A stretch of DNA of 64,000 nucleotides from Siphonodentalium dalli (lineage: Eukaryota > Mollusca > Scaphopoda > Gadilida > Siphonodentaliidae). Every line of letters begins with the position of its first letter. Position 1 is the stretch's first letter. A program made the translations under genes and the position numbers. The notes under the pieces are model-generated. The model saw only the letters and a list, made by a program, of their open reading frames with translations. It was not told the DNA's origin and made no database searches. The stretch covers positions 164,880,590 through 164,944,589 of the forward strand of contig CP136062.1 in NCBI GenBank assembly GCA_032622095.1, in the 5' to 3' direction. Shown here piece by piece: positions 12,111-24,489 of this stretch.

Positions 12111-12568
12111 AATACTTGTCTCAAAATATGTGAGTCGAATGTATGTTTTAAAATTGACACGGGGCGGATGCGACCGTCATGTCTGAGCCTACCTACTTCA
12201 AACTAAAACGCAGACCCAAACTCAAACCAGTACACGCCGTCTTAAATAGCCCTGGGGGTAATGTAAGTTGTAAGGGTCAATTTATTGCTGAAACTTTCCG
12301 GGAGGGTAAACGTTACGCTTTTCGGATATTTGTTGTATTGGGTAACCACCAGAACAATCTTCTGGGCAGAGGCGCTGCCACTGCAATGGCCTTGGTGAAA
12401 AGGGTCGAGGAAATTCGCCAAGAGGTGTTTGGTACTAGTGGGCTAGTGAATTGCTCTCCTGTTCGGATCGAATTAAAGCCCGATGCTAAACCTTATAGCA
12501 TAGCCACACCCCGTAGGGTTCCTTTTCCACTTTTCAGCAAGACAAAGGATGAGTTAGATCGCCTATAG
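12111..12568 (+). pseudogene. pol: pol: aspartic protease and start of RT, frameshifted
   Basis: The aspartic protease should cleave Gag-Pol. The active-site DTG triad is visible at about 12156-12166, but one G appears missing directly after it, so the frame changes inside the catalytic motif. The protease body and the pre-RT linker (NNLLGRGAATAMALV, then the conserved proline-rich lead-in to RT) read openly from 12179 to 12568. The frame then ends prematurely at TAG near 12566, where two extra bases (TA) seem present before the RT core. Confidence 0.82.
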
Positions 12569-12591
12569 TATCCGATGGGATAATAGTCGAG

Positions 12592-13554
12592 GTGACGGAG
12601 CCGACAGATTGGTGCGCCCCGATGGTGCCTGTGCTGAAACCATCGGGAAAGGTACGTATATGTGCAGACCTTAAACAGCTTAACCAATCGGTGAAGCGGG
12701 AGAGATTCATAATGCCGAATCTCGATGACATATCGCCGAAATTCACAGGTATGAATAATTTCAGCAAGCTCGATGCTTCTGGATGTTTTTACCAGATTCC
12801 TCTTGACCCTGCCAGTGCCAAGCTGACATGTTTCATCACTCCTTTCGCTAGATATTGTTTTCAGCGTGTGCCATACGGAATATCTTCCGCACCGGAAATA
12901 TATCAACGTAAGATGGTTGAGCTGCTCCCAGGACTGGAAGGAGTCGATTGCCTGATAGACGATTGTATCATTTACGGTAAGGATCAGGCTGAGCACGATT
13001 TCAGGTTAGCCAAGGTGCTGGAGCGAATTGAGTCATCATGTCTACGACTCAACAAAGATAAATGTGAGTTTAATAAGTCAAGGCTTGAGTACTTTGGACA
13101 CAGTATTAGTAAGGCCGGAATCAGCCCAAACCCCAAGCGGGTTAAAGCTGTTTCAGACCTCAAGGTGCCAGAGAACGTAAAGGAATTGCAGAGGTTACTA
13201 GGTATGGTCAATTACCTAGGAAGGTATGTGCCTAACTTATCAAAAATCCTCAGCCCTATTACGGACCTTCTTAGGAAGGAACAGGCATGGTTTTGGGGAC
13301 CCGAACAGGAGAAATCGTTCGAAGTAGTTAAGACCAAATTAACAACTGCTCCGACATTAGCCTACTATGACCAGAGCAAACATGTCGTTGTAAGTGCGGA
13401 CTCGTCCTGTTATGGTCTTGGTGGGGCCCTGTTTCTCAAAATTGGGTCAGAGTTAGCTCCGGTGGCCTATTGCTCGAGGACGCTAACAAATTCAGAATGC
13501 AAATGGGCTCAAATTGAGAAGGAGTTACTGGCGGGAGTTTGGACATGCGAATAA
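12592..13554 (+). pseudogene. pol: pol: reverse transcriptase and RNase H (part)
   Basis: The RNA-dependent DNA polymerase core of the Gypsy element. Visible RT motifs: [20 protein letters not shown] (residues 13-32), [13 protein letters not shown] with catalytic D61, PYGISSAP (94-101) and LIDDCIIYG with D123/D124. The connection region ([20 protein letters not shown]) is followed by RNase [15 protein letters not shown] with D270 and QIEKELLAG. The opening GTG is only the first codon after an upstream stop, not a true start. The frame ends at TAA 13552-13554, and RNase H continues in the same frame beyond, so this is a single nonsense change. Confidence 0.9.
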
Positions 13555-14667
13555 ATGTCAAGGTACCTCGTTGGTTTGGAATCGTTTACTTTGCTCACTG
13601 ATCATAGGCCGTTGGTACCTTTAATTAATAAGTATGACATCGACAAGGCTCCCTTGCGATGCCAAAGGCTTCTCATGCACTTAGGACGCTTTAACGTCAA
13701 AGCTGAGTACGTTCAGGGCAAAGACATGATGGTATCAGACACCCTCTCTCGAGCGCCAATTTTAAGGGAAGACAGCAGTGAGATTGACGAGTGTGAGAGT
13801 GACGTGAATATGTACGTTGAATCAGTTCAAGAACACTTGCAATTGAAAGACTTATTGTTGTCACGAATAAAAGACTCAGTGCAAAATGACGTTGAGATGC
13901 AAAGAGTGATTACTCTAGTGCGCGACGGATGGCCAGATAGTGCGAAATCTGTGCCTGAAAATCTTCGTGGATTCTTCTCAGTGCGCGGAGAATTATCACA
14001 TGCAGGAGGACTTGTGCTATACCGCAAACGTATCGTAATTCCAGAAGGGTTAAGATCAGAAGTCATTAACAACATTCACACGGGGCATCAAGGAATTCTC
14101 AAGTGCAAGGAACGTGCCGCGCAATGTGTGTGGTGGCCTCATATAAATGCGGACATTAAAGAGCATGTCGAGAGATGCGCCATGTGCCAGATACATAAAC
14201 CAGCACAACGCACTGAGCCACTTATCACCTCTGATCTTCCACCTGAACCGTGGTTTAAAATAGCAGCAGATGTGTGTTACATTGGAAACAAACACTATTT
14301 AATAGTAACAGACTGTTACTCTCGATTCATTGAAATAGCGACGCTGACAAGCGACTCGAGCAGCCAAGTTATTAGACAGTTAATAAATATGTTTTCTCGC
14401 TGTGGTGATCCAGTAACCCTATTCACGGACAATGCTTCATATTTCACCTCACAAGAGTTCATAGAGTTCGCTTCGGCAAGAAACTGTCAGTTGATGACAT
14501 CATCGCTCCATTATCCACAGGGAAATGGTTTCGCTGAGGATGGGGTTAAAATTGCGAAAAGCATTCTAAAGACGCCAGATCCATTCAAAGCTCTCGCCGC
14601 ATATCGAACGATAAGAGTACAATCGACGGGCTATTCGCCTAGTGAACTCATGCTAGGGCGAACATAA
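13555..14667 (+). pseudogene. pol: pol: end of RNase H and integrase core
   Basis: In frame with the upstream RT. The RNase H end shows TDHRPL (D16), and EYVQGKDMMVSDTLSR closes that domain. The integrase follows: an HHCC zinc domain (H175, H178, C208, C211) and a catalytic core with D239, D292 in FTDNASYF and E328 in NGFAEDG. This gives the DD35E spacing of Gypsy integrases. The frame is cut at 14665-14667 (TAA), where one base appears missing, and the integrase C-terminal part continues in another frame. Confidence 0.9.
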
Positions 14668-14679
14668 GGACAAATCTAC

Positions 14680-15120
14680 CTTGTTTACCAGAGACTTTGG
14701 AACCAAAGTGGCCTCAACTCAAAACTATACAAACGAGGGATGAGAAACATAAACAGACTTATAAGCAGTCATTTGACAGAAAAAACTCAACAGTTCTGTT
14801 GCCAGATCTGAAACGTGGAGATTGTGTGCGAATTCGCACCGACAAGGAATCTGATTGGTCTAAGACCGGGACAATTCAAGAAGCTGACACTCCTAGGCTT
14901 AGTTACATAGTGGAAACGCCACGTGGAACTTTTCGCCGGAATCGGAGACATATTCAGGTCATACCGACCGATATATATTCATGGAACTGAACCTAATAAT
15001 GTCATCCCTGATGAAAAACAGGGTGTGCCAGTCAGCGATCATACGATGTCTGGGGACAATTATGCCACGCGTTCAGGTCGACGAGTACAGGCGCCAAACA
15101 GACTCATTGAAAACGCTTAA
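14680..15120 (+). pseudogene. pol: pol: integrase C-terminal domain and tail, frameshifted
   Basis: The region 14697-14990 encodes a basic, SH3-like integrase C-terminal module (RGDCVRIRTDKESDWSKTG), ending at a TGA at 14988-14990. The natural tail continues in a second frame up to TAA at 15118-15120. It includes YATRSGRRVQAPNRL, a terminal motif common in Gypsy integrases. The shift between frames lies near 14975. Confidence 0.8.
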
Positions 15121-15320
15121 CAATCACAATTCTTGTAAAAAATGTAATCTTAATTGTTTTGAATTTGTGAAATGTAACATGCATGCAACATTATATAGGA
15201 CAGCATAACGTGCAATGATATGAGTGGTGTGTACGCTGTGTGTAAGCTGCGTGGGAGTTAGGTCAAGTTATGCCAGGTAATGTCAGAGAATGAATGTAAC
15301 CGTTTCATTGCCGTACTTAT

Positions 15321-15333
15321 AAAAGAGGGAAGA
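15321..15333 (+). promoter_or_regulatory. Polypurine tract
   Basis: AAAAGAGGGAAGA abuts the TG of the 3' LTR. This is the usual primer for plus-strand synthesis in LTR retroelements. Confidence 0.85.
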
Positions 15334-15536
15334 TGTTGTGTATACCTGATGTACGCGTGGGTGTAGACAGTGCAGGCCGCGAGTATGTGATTGGCAGAGG
15401 GACTGCATGTGTGGTATAAAAGAGAATACACGTGGTGAGCTATGGGAGATTGAGTAAGAACGCCTGATAGGAAATACGTTATGATATACTTATGATATAG
15501 AATAAAACTATACAACGAATACTCAAGACTCCAACA
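15334..15536 (+). repeat. 3' LTR
   Basis: 203 bp, equal in length to the 5' LTR. I see two differences: G to T in GAGCTA(G/T)GGG and A to G in GATATA(A/G)AATAAA. It is followed by the target duplication GTTGT. Confidence 0.93.
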
Positions 15537-15809
15537 GTTGTTTCTTGGGAAGGTGTATATATACACGGTTGCGTGGACTAGTCGATTGTGATCACTTGCT
15601 TTCATATTAAAGAGCACGACTGATGTGTGCGTCAATGTACAATCATGTAACTAACTTCACAACGTTCATATATATCACGTCGAGACCCCATCCATACCAC
15701 GCAGACGTCAGATTTAGCCTATATAAACAATATTGAGCGTATAAGTAGCACCTACCCACTACACAATCACTGCATGCTTAATTGTTAATTGCATGCATAT
15801 TTAACAGTA

Positions 15810-16287
15810 TTAAAGGTACTCAACCCGTAAAGAGGGTCCCCATCTCAACAGATTCCAACAACAACAATCCGATCAGAGGGTCCTATATTACTATTGCTTT
15901 GGCTTTGGGGGTAAAAAATATTTGATTCGAGTCGAGGAACCCATCAAACAAAGCTCAGAGTTATTAGATATTGATTTTTGAAATTTGTTATTATTCTCGA
16001 GATGGGTACTAATAACTGCCGTAATCTGCTCTGGATGTGTACTCAAAATATATTCAAACAGACAAGGATGGATAACTCTAAAATCAAGTGGTAATTTTAA
16101 CGCAATTACGACTGAGTTCTGGGCCAGATAGTATTCCCGATAATGAAAAATAATAGATTTCTAAAATCGATATCTAACAAATCTGAGATTTGATGGGTGA
16201 CTTCCTCGACTCGAATCAAATATTTTTGACCCCCGAAGCCATTGAAATAGTAATTGAGAGGAGTTTTATCGGGTTGAGTACCTTTAA
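15810..16287 (+). mobile_element. TTAA-bounded MITE, family A, copy 2
   Basis: Begins TTAAAGGTACTCAACCCG and ends CGGGTTGAGTACCTTTAA, giving inverted ends of about 18 bp. TTAA is present at both limits. The interior matches copies at 2038, 50153 and 51210 but is more rearranged. Confidence 0.8.
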
Positions 16288-16386
16288 ACTTGTTCATTTG
16301 ACATGATATGGAATAAATTTGATTGTGTTAATGTCAAATGAGTATTTTATGTTTAATGTATTGCTTGTGAGCACTTAAGATATGAA

Positions 16387-16716
16387 GCGACAGAATACGT
16401 TACCACCGTGAACGAGACGCGTGCTAATAGTAAAATCTTGATTTGAATAGACAGCCATCGCATATAATATACTTCCAAATACATTAGTTTATATAACATA
16501 TAATCATATATCATTTTGAACATGCATGTCCGCCACAATACATGTTTGCTTAATTTCCAAGGATTGAGAAGAGAATGAATTAGAGCACTAGTTTTGTGAT
16601 CTTGAGCGAGTTTCAGATCATTATAATACTTTGCAATCCGAATGCAATCTCGATGTTTTATACATAATGACGTTAGCCTAGTCGGCAATGGTAACGTATG
16701 TAACGTATTCTGTCGC
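16387..16716. mobile_element. Small element with 17-bp terminal inverted repeats
   Basis: GCGACAGAATACGTTAC at 16387-16403 is matched exactly in inverse by GTAACGTATTCTGTCGC at 16700-16716. The element is 330 bp with no coding capacity. No clear target duplication was found, so its family is not assigned. Confidence 0.6.
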
Positions 16717-16884
16717 ATGGGAAATTGGAGGCCCATATTTCCATCTGTTGTATGCCAGGGGATAATATGTTAAAACGTCCGCCAATACAGATTTCAATTA
16801 TATGGATACTCTACTTCAAGAAACTAACCGAATTGGCTCTTATGGTTAACTTCGATTTTTGGGTGAAACATCATGTCCATTGGG

Positions 16885-18375
16885 CCCACTTAGCTGAGAA
16901 TGTGCTTTGTACAGATACAGCTAAATTGGCTGAAAAAGAGGTTGACTGCCTACTTTATGCAGACGACTTGGTCCTATCTCCACATCAGCATTAGGACTAC
17001 AAATGCGTTTACTCCTTCTCGAAAAATATTGCAATGATTGGTGTTTAACTGTCAACACTTGTAAAACAAAAGTACTTATATTCAACAAAAGTGGACAACA
17101 TAAGCAAGGCACATTCTATTACTAAAACCAAGAAATAGAATGTGTTCAAAGTTACAAATATTTGGGTCTAATTTTCCAAGCCAGTGGACGCTTCATACAG
17201 GGTAAAACAGACCTCTACAACAAATCCCTAAAAGCCTCTTTTAATCTGAGTAAAATTCTATCGGGTTCTACTCCAAATATTAATACACTGTTTCATATCT
17301 ACGATCACACAATAAAGCCGATTCTGTTATATGGTGCTGATATTTGGGGAACATACATCTCAGAATTGGGAGACCCACCTGATAACTCAGTGAAAGAATT
17401 AATTTAATCCTTTTACCAACTTATACAGGGGTAATATAGCTGACAAATCACATCTCCGGTTTTGTAAATATCTTCTTGGTGTTAACAAGAAAAGCTCTAA
17501 TATTGCAGTGATTTCAGAACTGGGACGGTTTCCAATGTATTTTACAATAATTGAGACATTAATTAGTTACTTACACAGGTTGCACCATTGTCCATCAAAC
17601 CTACTATCTGAAGCTTTTAAGTGTACCAAGATTGATCACACAAATAACATCAGAACCTGGTATTCAACCATTATATCTATACTTGACAAACTTAATGGAC
17701 TCTCAGAAAATATAGTTGCAGTTAACTCTCTGACAGTGGTTAAAACTATTGTCCGTAACAAACTGCGATATATATTTTTGAATGAATGGAAGTCAATAAG
17801 AAAATCATATATCACGAGTAATGAAGGCAAACTGGATACGTATTTCTCATTTAAAAAGACATTCAAAAGGGAATCATATCTATCACTACCTAATAATGAT
17901 ATGAGAAAAGCCATCTGCCAACATTTACTGAGAATAAGTTCTCATAATCTCAAGATAGAAACAGCGCGGCATATTATTAAAAGTAAAAAAAAACAGCGAG
18001 ACCTTTGAGGACATGCACCAGGTGCAACCTAGGCAAAATAGAGAACGAGCATAATTTTATTATAGAATGCCCTCTTTATGATAAACCGAGGCAATTTCTT
18101 TTCAGTAAAATTACCAAATATTGCAAAAACTTTCTAAAACTTGGTGATGATCGATTCAAAATTTTATTGGCTAATGACAATTGAGAATCTAGATCTGCTG
18201 ATTGAAATGGGCCGATTTGTCAAAGAAGGCTTTGAAATGCACCAGCCTAGCTTCCAAAGCACACTGATAGGTCTATATGTAAATAGCTATATTATTGATT
18301 TCATTCATGTGATATTTAAATTTTTGTTTTATCCCAGCCCTTGCTGTTGGTTAATACTGCTGGCTTAGCACTTGT
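16885..18375 (+). pseudogene. 5'-truncated LINE (RT end and C-terminal zinc domain)
   Basis: A decayed 3' part of a non-LTR retrotransposon. It begins within the RT palm at VDCLLYADDLVL (about 16941-16976, catalytic YADD). It continues with the thumb region (YLGLIFQASGRF at 17155-17191, KPILLYGADIWG at about 17314-17349) and a long alpha-helical region (17508-18008). It ends with the zinc motif CTRC...EHNFIIEC at about 18015-18070. Frames change near 16975, a TAA lies at 17123-17125, a second stop is at 17407, and another shift lies in an A9 run at about 17983-17991. The layout parallels the minus-strand LINE at 43446-46988, but the sequence is clearly divergent. It is certainly non-functional. 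Confidence 0.85.
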
Positions 18376-18606
18376 CTGATTGGGCATCTCTCTTATCTGA
18401 ATGCATCTGACGTATTAATTCACTGTAATTCCAAACAAATATTATAATTAATCAATTTCAGCTTCATTTAAATATCTCTGACAATAATTAATACCAGCTC
18501 TATTAAAGCTTTCCTTTTCCCATCACAAGCAAGTATTCATAAGTACATGTAAGTAGACATTTGCCCTCTCAAGACAACTGCTTTGTATCTATTCTGTTAT
18601 CCGTCC

Positions 18607-19206
18607 TTAAAGGGGTACTGTACCCAAGATGTTGTTGTTGGTTTCTATAATCCCCGAGTCGGAGAATAAGGTAACAACTTTTCCATTTTTTGAAAGTCTG
18701 TTGAGTACGAAGTATTGTTACGGATGGCAAATTTACCGGAATGCAAAAATACAAATTGTCGTTGTCGAGTAATTTTTGTAAAGTTTTCAACCAAATGAAT
18801 CAAATAAACATTATATTATATGCTTAGTAGTCCCATATACTCATTTAAGTTAGTGTACCGTCGCTAGTCAATGAGTGGCTTGGGTTTTCTCCCCGTATAA
18901 GCATAATGTTTCAAACGATCGTGTGTGAAATTGTTTTCCTAATCCAGTATCCCTCAATTATAATTTGATTACGTTTTGTAAATGGAAATTCGAATTTTAA
19001 GAGACGCCATTTTATGGCTGGAGCCATAAAATCAATTTATATTAAATTATTAACTTTTAAATTATTAAATTTTAAGATAGCCTATTAACCTGAGCGTTTA
19101 CAGAATACATCTTCGACTCAAATTACTTATATTTCTATATAGTATCGATAATAGATCGTTGTTATCACCGGGAATTTATTGAAAATGGCGTACAGTACCC
19201 CTTTAA
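18607..19206. mobile_element. TTAA-bounded MITE, family B
   Basis: Starts TTAAAGGGGTACTGTACCCA and ends TGGCGTACAGTACCCCTTTAA, so it has inverted ends of about 17 bp that include TTAA on both sides (600 bp in all). The ends resemble family A (TTAAAGG...TACT), but the interior is different. No transposase is present. Confidence 0.75.
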
Positions 19207-21324
19207 ACTGCCTTATTATCATTTCTTATAATATCATTTCGCCCGAAGGGGGGGGGGGATATCATAGTGGAAAATTGGATTCCACTGAGGCGTTATTTCG
19301 CTAAAATCCGATTCAGATTCTGGATTCAGATTACAGATTGGTCCCCGTACGACTTGGTTCGGCAAAAGAACAGACCACAAATTTGCAGAATCAGTAAACG
19401 AACAGACCGTAATCCTAATTTCGTGTTAATCCGATTGGGATTTGGATTCCGATTACGGACTCAAATGTTCATAATGTAAACAAACCGAGATTTCGCCACC
19501 TCGGAGTTTAAAAACACAATAAAACATAAGAATCCGTCTCTTGTGTACAAATTATTGCAGAATATAAACGATCTATATACCAAAGAATTTTAAATGCGGA
19601 GACAAATTTGTTTTATTGAATGTAAACTGGGAGAATATTACTGAAATTAGCCAATAATAACGCTATTGATAGTAACGCTGGGGGAGCACTTCGGTTGATG
19701 GCGAAGCAATTGTAAATCATTGTTGATTGTCACTTTCATATGTCCATTTCATAATTCCATCCAAAAATACCGCCCGAACGCATGTCGATTTCGAATTCGG
19801 CGGATACGTCACCATTGACCGAATTCATATGAACCTGCATGGATTGTCTTCTGCTGTGTTCGTTATTATAATGTTTCTTCTTATTCAAGAAATAGTAGGA
19901 TTATATATATATATATGATATCGATTGATTATCAGATACACGTATGTACTATCATCTAGTCTTATAGCAATTTCATGTTTCATCTTGAAAATATTTTGTT
20001 TCGTTAAATGCAGTCGTTTTGCACAATAGTCTATGTATAGACAACAGACATATGTTCTAGGGACGTGGTTAGATGTTTCCTCAAATTTCAGGCCAACTGC
20101 ACACCCCCCCCCCCCCCCTCCCCCCCCCCCCCCCCCCCCCCCCCATTGAACCAAACATCAATCTCACAGGTTCGCAGAATTCCATTTGCTCCCCTTGGAA
20201 ATATCCAACCTGACAAACACCAAGATTGGAAAATTACCAACTTTTACTGGTTGAAAAAAAAAATCAAACAATGAGAACAATGACAACCTATATATATGGT
20301 GTCAAATTAATGTCCAACTAATGTTGTGTCATGCATGAAATTTCCGACTGCTGGAATGTACCAAAGTTTAGTTTAGATATATTTATTTCAAATATATGTC
20401 AAATTTAGATAACACATGATATATAACACATACATTTGTTTATACATACAAATAAATTGGGGGACAAGTTCTGACTCACTTAAGGGTAAGTATATATTAT
20501 TACACTGAAAAAATAAATAATTAGTAATGGCAAAGCAACATGACTACCAAAACAAGTTGAACATATATATAGATCACTGGACACCCCTCTCCCGAGTTAG
20601 TCATAAGTTTGTATATGTATTTATTTAAAATCGGGTTTGTTTGTTGCGTTTGCTGGCTTGTAAGTGTCATTATTTGGAACAGTTAGTAAAAATAATCCTG
20701 ATTTTCCTCACGTATGAATGACTGCACAGCTAAGCAAATTGTACCAAAGTTCGTGGTGGGGGTCGAGACACCCAAGCAACCCCTGTCGTCACGTCCCTGT
20801 TCAACTGACAAGTTTACTGTGTTCTTCACAACATCTTCGGAATTTGATTCAGGAGGCCTAGAGCTGTCATGTTTAGATATGCTTGCCCTCATCGATAAAC
20901 GCACTTTAACTTGAAAAATAAGATACGATTAAGTCGGATTGGCAGCAAATTATGTGCCGTGTATATACACATAGAAGAAAAGCATGACTTTCACAACATA
21001 CATGAACTTTATAAATATAAGATACAAATGATACTTGTGTCAAATACAAGAGCCATGTTTGACGCTGGGAGAACATTAAACGTAGTTTCGGAGACCACGT
21101 GGATTTCAAAATCTGACCTATAATCCGAAATTAGCTCCGCCCCCCGTAATCGGCTTTGGATTCTCAATCCGGATTTTAGCGAAATTACGGCTCTGTGTCT
21201 CATGTGCCGATTGGTTTACCAATATGAGTAAATGTTAGCCCGAAATTACGATTGCTTTTCTTTGTTATCATATGAAATCGGAGTAAACCAGCTTCGAACC
21301 GGATCAAACCGGCCCAATATATCT
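19207..21324. other. Gene-free stretch with an imperfect inverted repeat pair
   Basis: The stretch 19291-19336 (CGTTATTTCGCTAAAATCCG...) is matched imperfectly in inverse at 21148-21193 (CGGATTTTAGCGAAATTACG), about 1.9 kb apart. They may be decayed element ends. A poly-C run (20104-20144, one T inside) and a segment related to the Harbinger-like element interior (about 20190-20360) also occur. No gene is seen. Confidence 0.45.
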
Positions 21325-21426
21325 TGGCCTGTGTCAATGGTACAACTGTTTACCGAAAACAATTAGCAAAAAGAAAATGAAGATGCATGCATCAGATCGT
21401 CCATGAATTATTTTTTACAAAGAATT
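21325..21426 (+). repeat. Flank unit A, first copy
   Basis: This 102-bp sequence (TGGCCTGTGTCAATGGTAC...AAAGAATT) is repeated, apparently without change, at 26654-26755 on the far side of the foldback element. Confidence 0.9.
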
Positions 21427-21427
21427 T

Positions 21428-22800
21428 AGTCCGGGAGCTAATAGGGGTACCCTTGCACCCCCCCCCCCCCTGGGACTTAACTTCACCCCACTCATTTTGT
21501 TCCTTATTATGTCCTTCAACTTTTAAGCAATGTTAACAAGAAAAAAAAGTGGCCGTGTAGACTCCAGACAAGATGGCGTCCATCATGGCCGCCGTTTTTC
21601 AGACCAGACCCTAAGTCAGTTTTATGCAAATTATAGCGGGGAAATCTTGTAAAATGTATATAAATGTATATATTTTCGTGAAGCTGAGACATAATGACAC
21701 TTTTTTGGGCCACAATTGAAACTCACCATCCAAGATGGCCGCCAAAATGGCCACCGGAAGTTGAAAATATAACATTTTTTCACAAATATCTTCTAGATCA
21801 ATTCATGCTGTTTGGAACTGGTTGAGTAATGCAACTTTATTTTGTGTTTTGTATATTAACTGATCATTGGAGCAACGAAATATACAATTATTGGGGTCCT
21901 AACCCCTTCCGATCCCTCAAAAGTTCGATTTTACAGAATGCGTTATAAAATTTCACAAAAAATCACAATTGGGATTCTAGTCATATTTCAACAAGAAATG
22001 AACAAAATTTGTAATGTAAGTGAGGCATATCATTAACTATTAATATTCCAAATCACTGGAACCAAAATTCTTACTTTGGCTCAAAATGGCTGCCAATATG
22101 GCCGCCAAAATATGGAAAATGGTTAATATTACACCAGCGTGTCCTGAAATCGCTTACAAGTTGTGGTTGGTGTATAAAATTGGCTATTATGCATTCTATA
22201 CATTGAATACTAACATGTCTGATGCACCATGGTTTATTCTTACTATTGTCACCCCTGACATCGTCAAACATATTTGACTTTTCTCTCAAAAACTTGACAT
22301 AAATATTGGCAAAAATTCACTTTTCAGGTTTGGACCATTTTTTCAGGTAAAATATAACTATCTTTGGATTAAAAGGTGTTTATTGTTTTGGTCTATCTTA
22401 CATGTGTCTCACTACGGTGTTTATAGACTAAATTGCTCAAGATGGCTTCCAAAATGGCAACCAAATTTGTAGAATGTTAATTTTTTACATATATCCCGAA
22501 CATTCTCTGCATTATCCGAAAAGGTAGCATATTGTGACTCACTTGGTTATTATACATGTTAGTTAATTAACTGACAACTACATGTTCTATTCTGGTTGTC
22601 TCAGTTCCGTATGGGGCATGACAAATTCATTTTAAAGTATGCAATTTTGCCGAGAACCTCTTTTGTGATTTTGGCCACATTTATTGAAAGGAAATGGGCA
22701 GAACTTTGATACAGAACTGAGATGGACCATAATCTTTGGCTATTCTGGTCCATTATTATAAAATGTCAACAGGATACAGTGTGGATGCAAAGATCATAGC
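21428..22800 (+). repeat. Foldback element, left outer arm
   Basis: About 1.37 kb, matched in inverse by 25130-26505. It contains several copies of AAGATGGC(G/C/T)(G/T)CC(A/C)AAATGGC-type words (near 21570, 21735, 22085 and 22440) and a short C run near 21460-21470. Short open frames in the arms are mirror images of each other at DNA level and look non-coding. Confidence 0.85.
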
Positions 22801-24390
22801 CAGGGAGTTACTCTATGATCATATGTGAGGTGAATAGGTATACAGGGAGTTATTGTATGTCATGACTGATGTGAGTAGGTATACAATGAGTGACTATATG
22901 GTTATGAGTGGGTTGTCCATGGTAAGATGCATCTAGGTATACAGGGAGAGGTCATGGTCAGGTGTGAGGTCAATCGGTATGCATGGAGTGACTCTATGGT
23001 GTATGATTGTGTATATTCAGTACGGGTGCAACCGGTGTACATGTATGGTCATTGGTGTGGTGTATGGATATAGCTACATGGTCATCTATGTGTTGATTAT
23101 GTATATATTGAGTGACTGTAAGGTCATTGGTGGTATGTGCATGTGTTGTCTGTATGATCATGGATGGGGTGTGTGGATAAATAGGGAGTGATTTTATGGC
23201 TACGGGTAATGTGTACAGGTATACATGGAATGACTGTACGGTCATGATTGAATATGAATACCTGGATTAAGCTGGGTGGACATTATCGAGGGTGTGGGTA
23301 TATAGGGAGTGTCCGTGTGGTAATGGTGGGATGTATATTTATATATCTCGTGGATGTATTATCATTTGTGGGTGTATAAGGCTTAGCTGTATTATCATGG
23401 ATGGCGTGTATGAATATGCAGTGTATTGCTGAATTGTCATATGTGAGGTGTATATGCAAGTATGGAGTGTTTTAGTGGTCGTGTGTGCGGTTTTGAAGGG
23501 ATGAATGGCCATTAGTGAGGTTCACTTGTATACCTGGAGTGAATCTATAGTCTAGGGTGGGCTGATTATGTATATCGAGTGGTTATATGACTATGTGTGT
23601 CGAATAGGTATACAAGTTGTGACTGTATTGCTAATGGTGAGATGAGTACATGTAGGTATACAAGTAGTGACTGTATGGTCACAAATGTAATGCACATCTA
23701 TACAGGGGGTGACTAAATGGTCATGTCTCAGGCGTATACCTGATGTTCCTGTTTGGTGACTCGTGGTGGTATGGTCATGTGTAGGTTATACCAGCATACA
23801 CACGCGTTGCTTTATTGTCATGGGCGAGGGATATGAGTATATAGCGAGTGGCTATATTGCCATGGATGAGGTGCATATGTATACATGGAGTGACGACTAT
23901 ACTGACATGGATGGGGTGTATTAGTATATCTTGAGTGCCTATTCGGCTACGGTGTGACAAATAGGGATACAGGGAGTGACATGGCCAATGTTGAGGCGAA
24001 TATGTATACAAGGATTGGCCATGATCATGTATGAATGTTTTGAATAGGTACACACGGGGTGACTATATGGCCATAGGTCAGGTGAAGGAGTATACCAGGT
24101 GACATGGGTGAGGGTATATGTATGAAGCGAGTGGCTATATGGCCATTTGTGATGTGCATATGTATACCGGAATGACTTTATGGTGTTCATGTAGATATTG
24201 ATTGTCTATTTGACCATGCGTTTGGAGAATAGGTATACAGGGGTGACCTTATGGCCAATGGTGAGATGAATGGGTATACAAGGAGTGACTATATGGTTAT
24301 GGGTCATGTTTAGGAGTATACCCGGTGTGCCTGCATTGTGACGCATGGCTGTATGGTCACACGTGGTCATGGGTCAGGTGTACATGTATA
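22800..24390 (+). repeat. Foldback element, left minisatellite
   Basis: About 30 units of roughly 50 bp with the theme GGTATACAGGGAGTGACTAT followed by ATGGTCATGGGTGAGGTG. Units vary in length and sequence. The array is about 1.6 kb, against about 0.64 kb for the right side, so one side has expanded or the other has contracted. Confidence 0.8.
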
Positions 24391-24489
24391 CACGTATACA
24401 GCTTAACGTCCCCCATCTACATAAACATCATCAAGATGGAGAACTCTCTGACATGACCTCTCTATTGATTAACATACCCTTGAGTTATT

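Larger units (their letters stand above)
11031..15541 (+). mobile_element. Ty3/Gypsy LTR retrotransposon, full length but mutated
   Basis: The element spans 11036-15536 (4,501 bp). It is bounded by the 5-bp direct duplication GTTGT (11031-11035 and 15537-15541). It has matching 203-bp LTRs, a primer site directly after the 5' LTR, a polypurine tract directly before the 3' LTR, and domains in the order gag, protease, RT, RNase H, integrase. That order defines Ty3/Gypsy (Metaviridae). No envelope gene is seen. The two LTRs differ at only 2 positions that I can find, implying recent insertion. The coding region nevertheless has frame breaks near 11605, 12168, 12566, 14664 and 14975, and stop codons at 12108-12110 and 13552-13554. 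Confidence 0.93.

Noticed and set aside
19885-20274. Frames with poly-Gly or poly-Pro
   Set aside because: Translation of a poly-C tract; low complexity.
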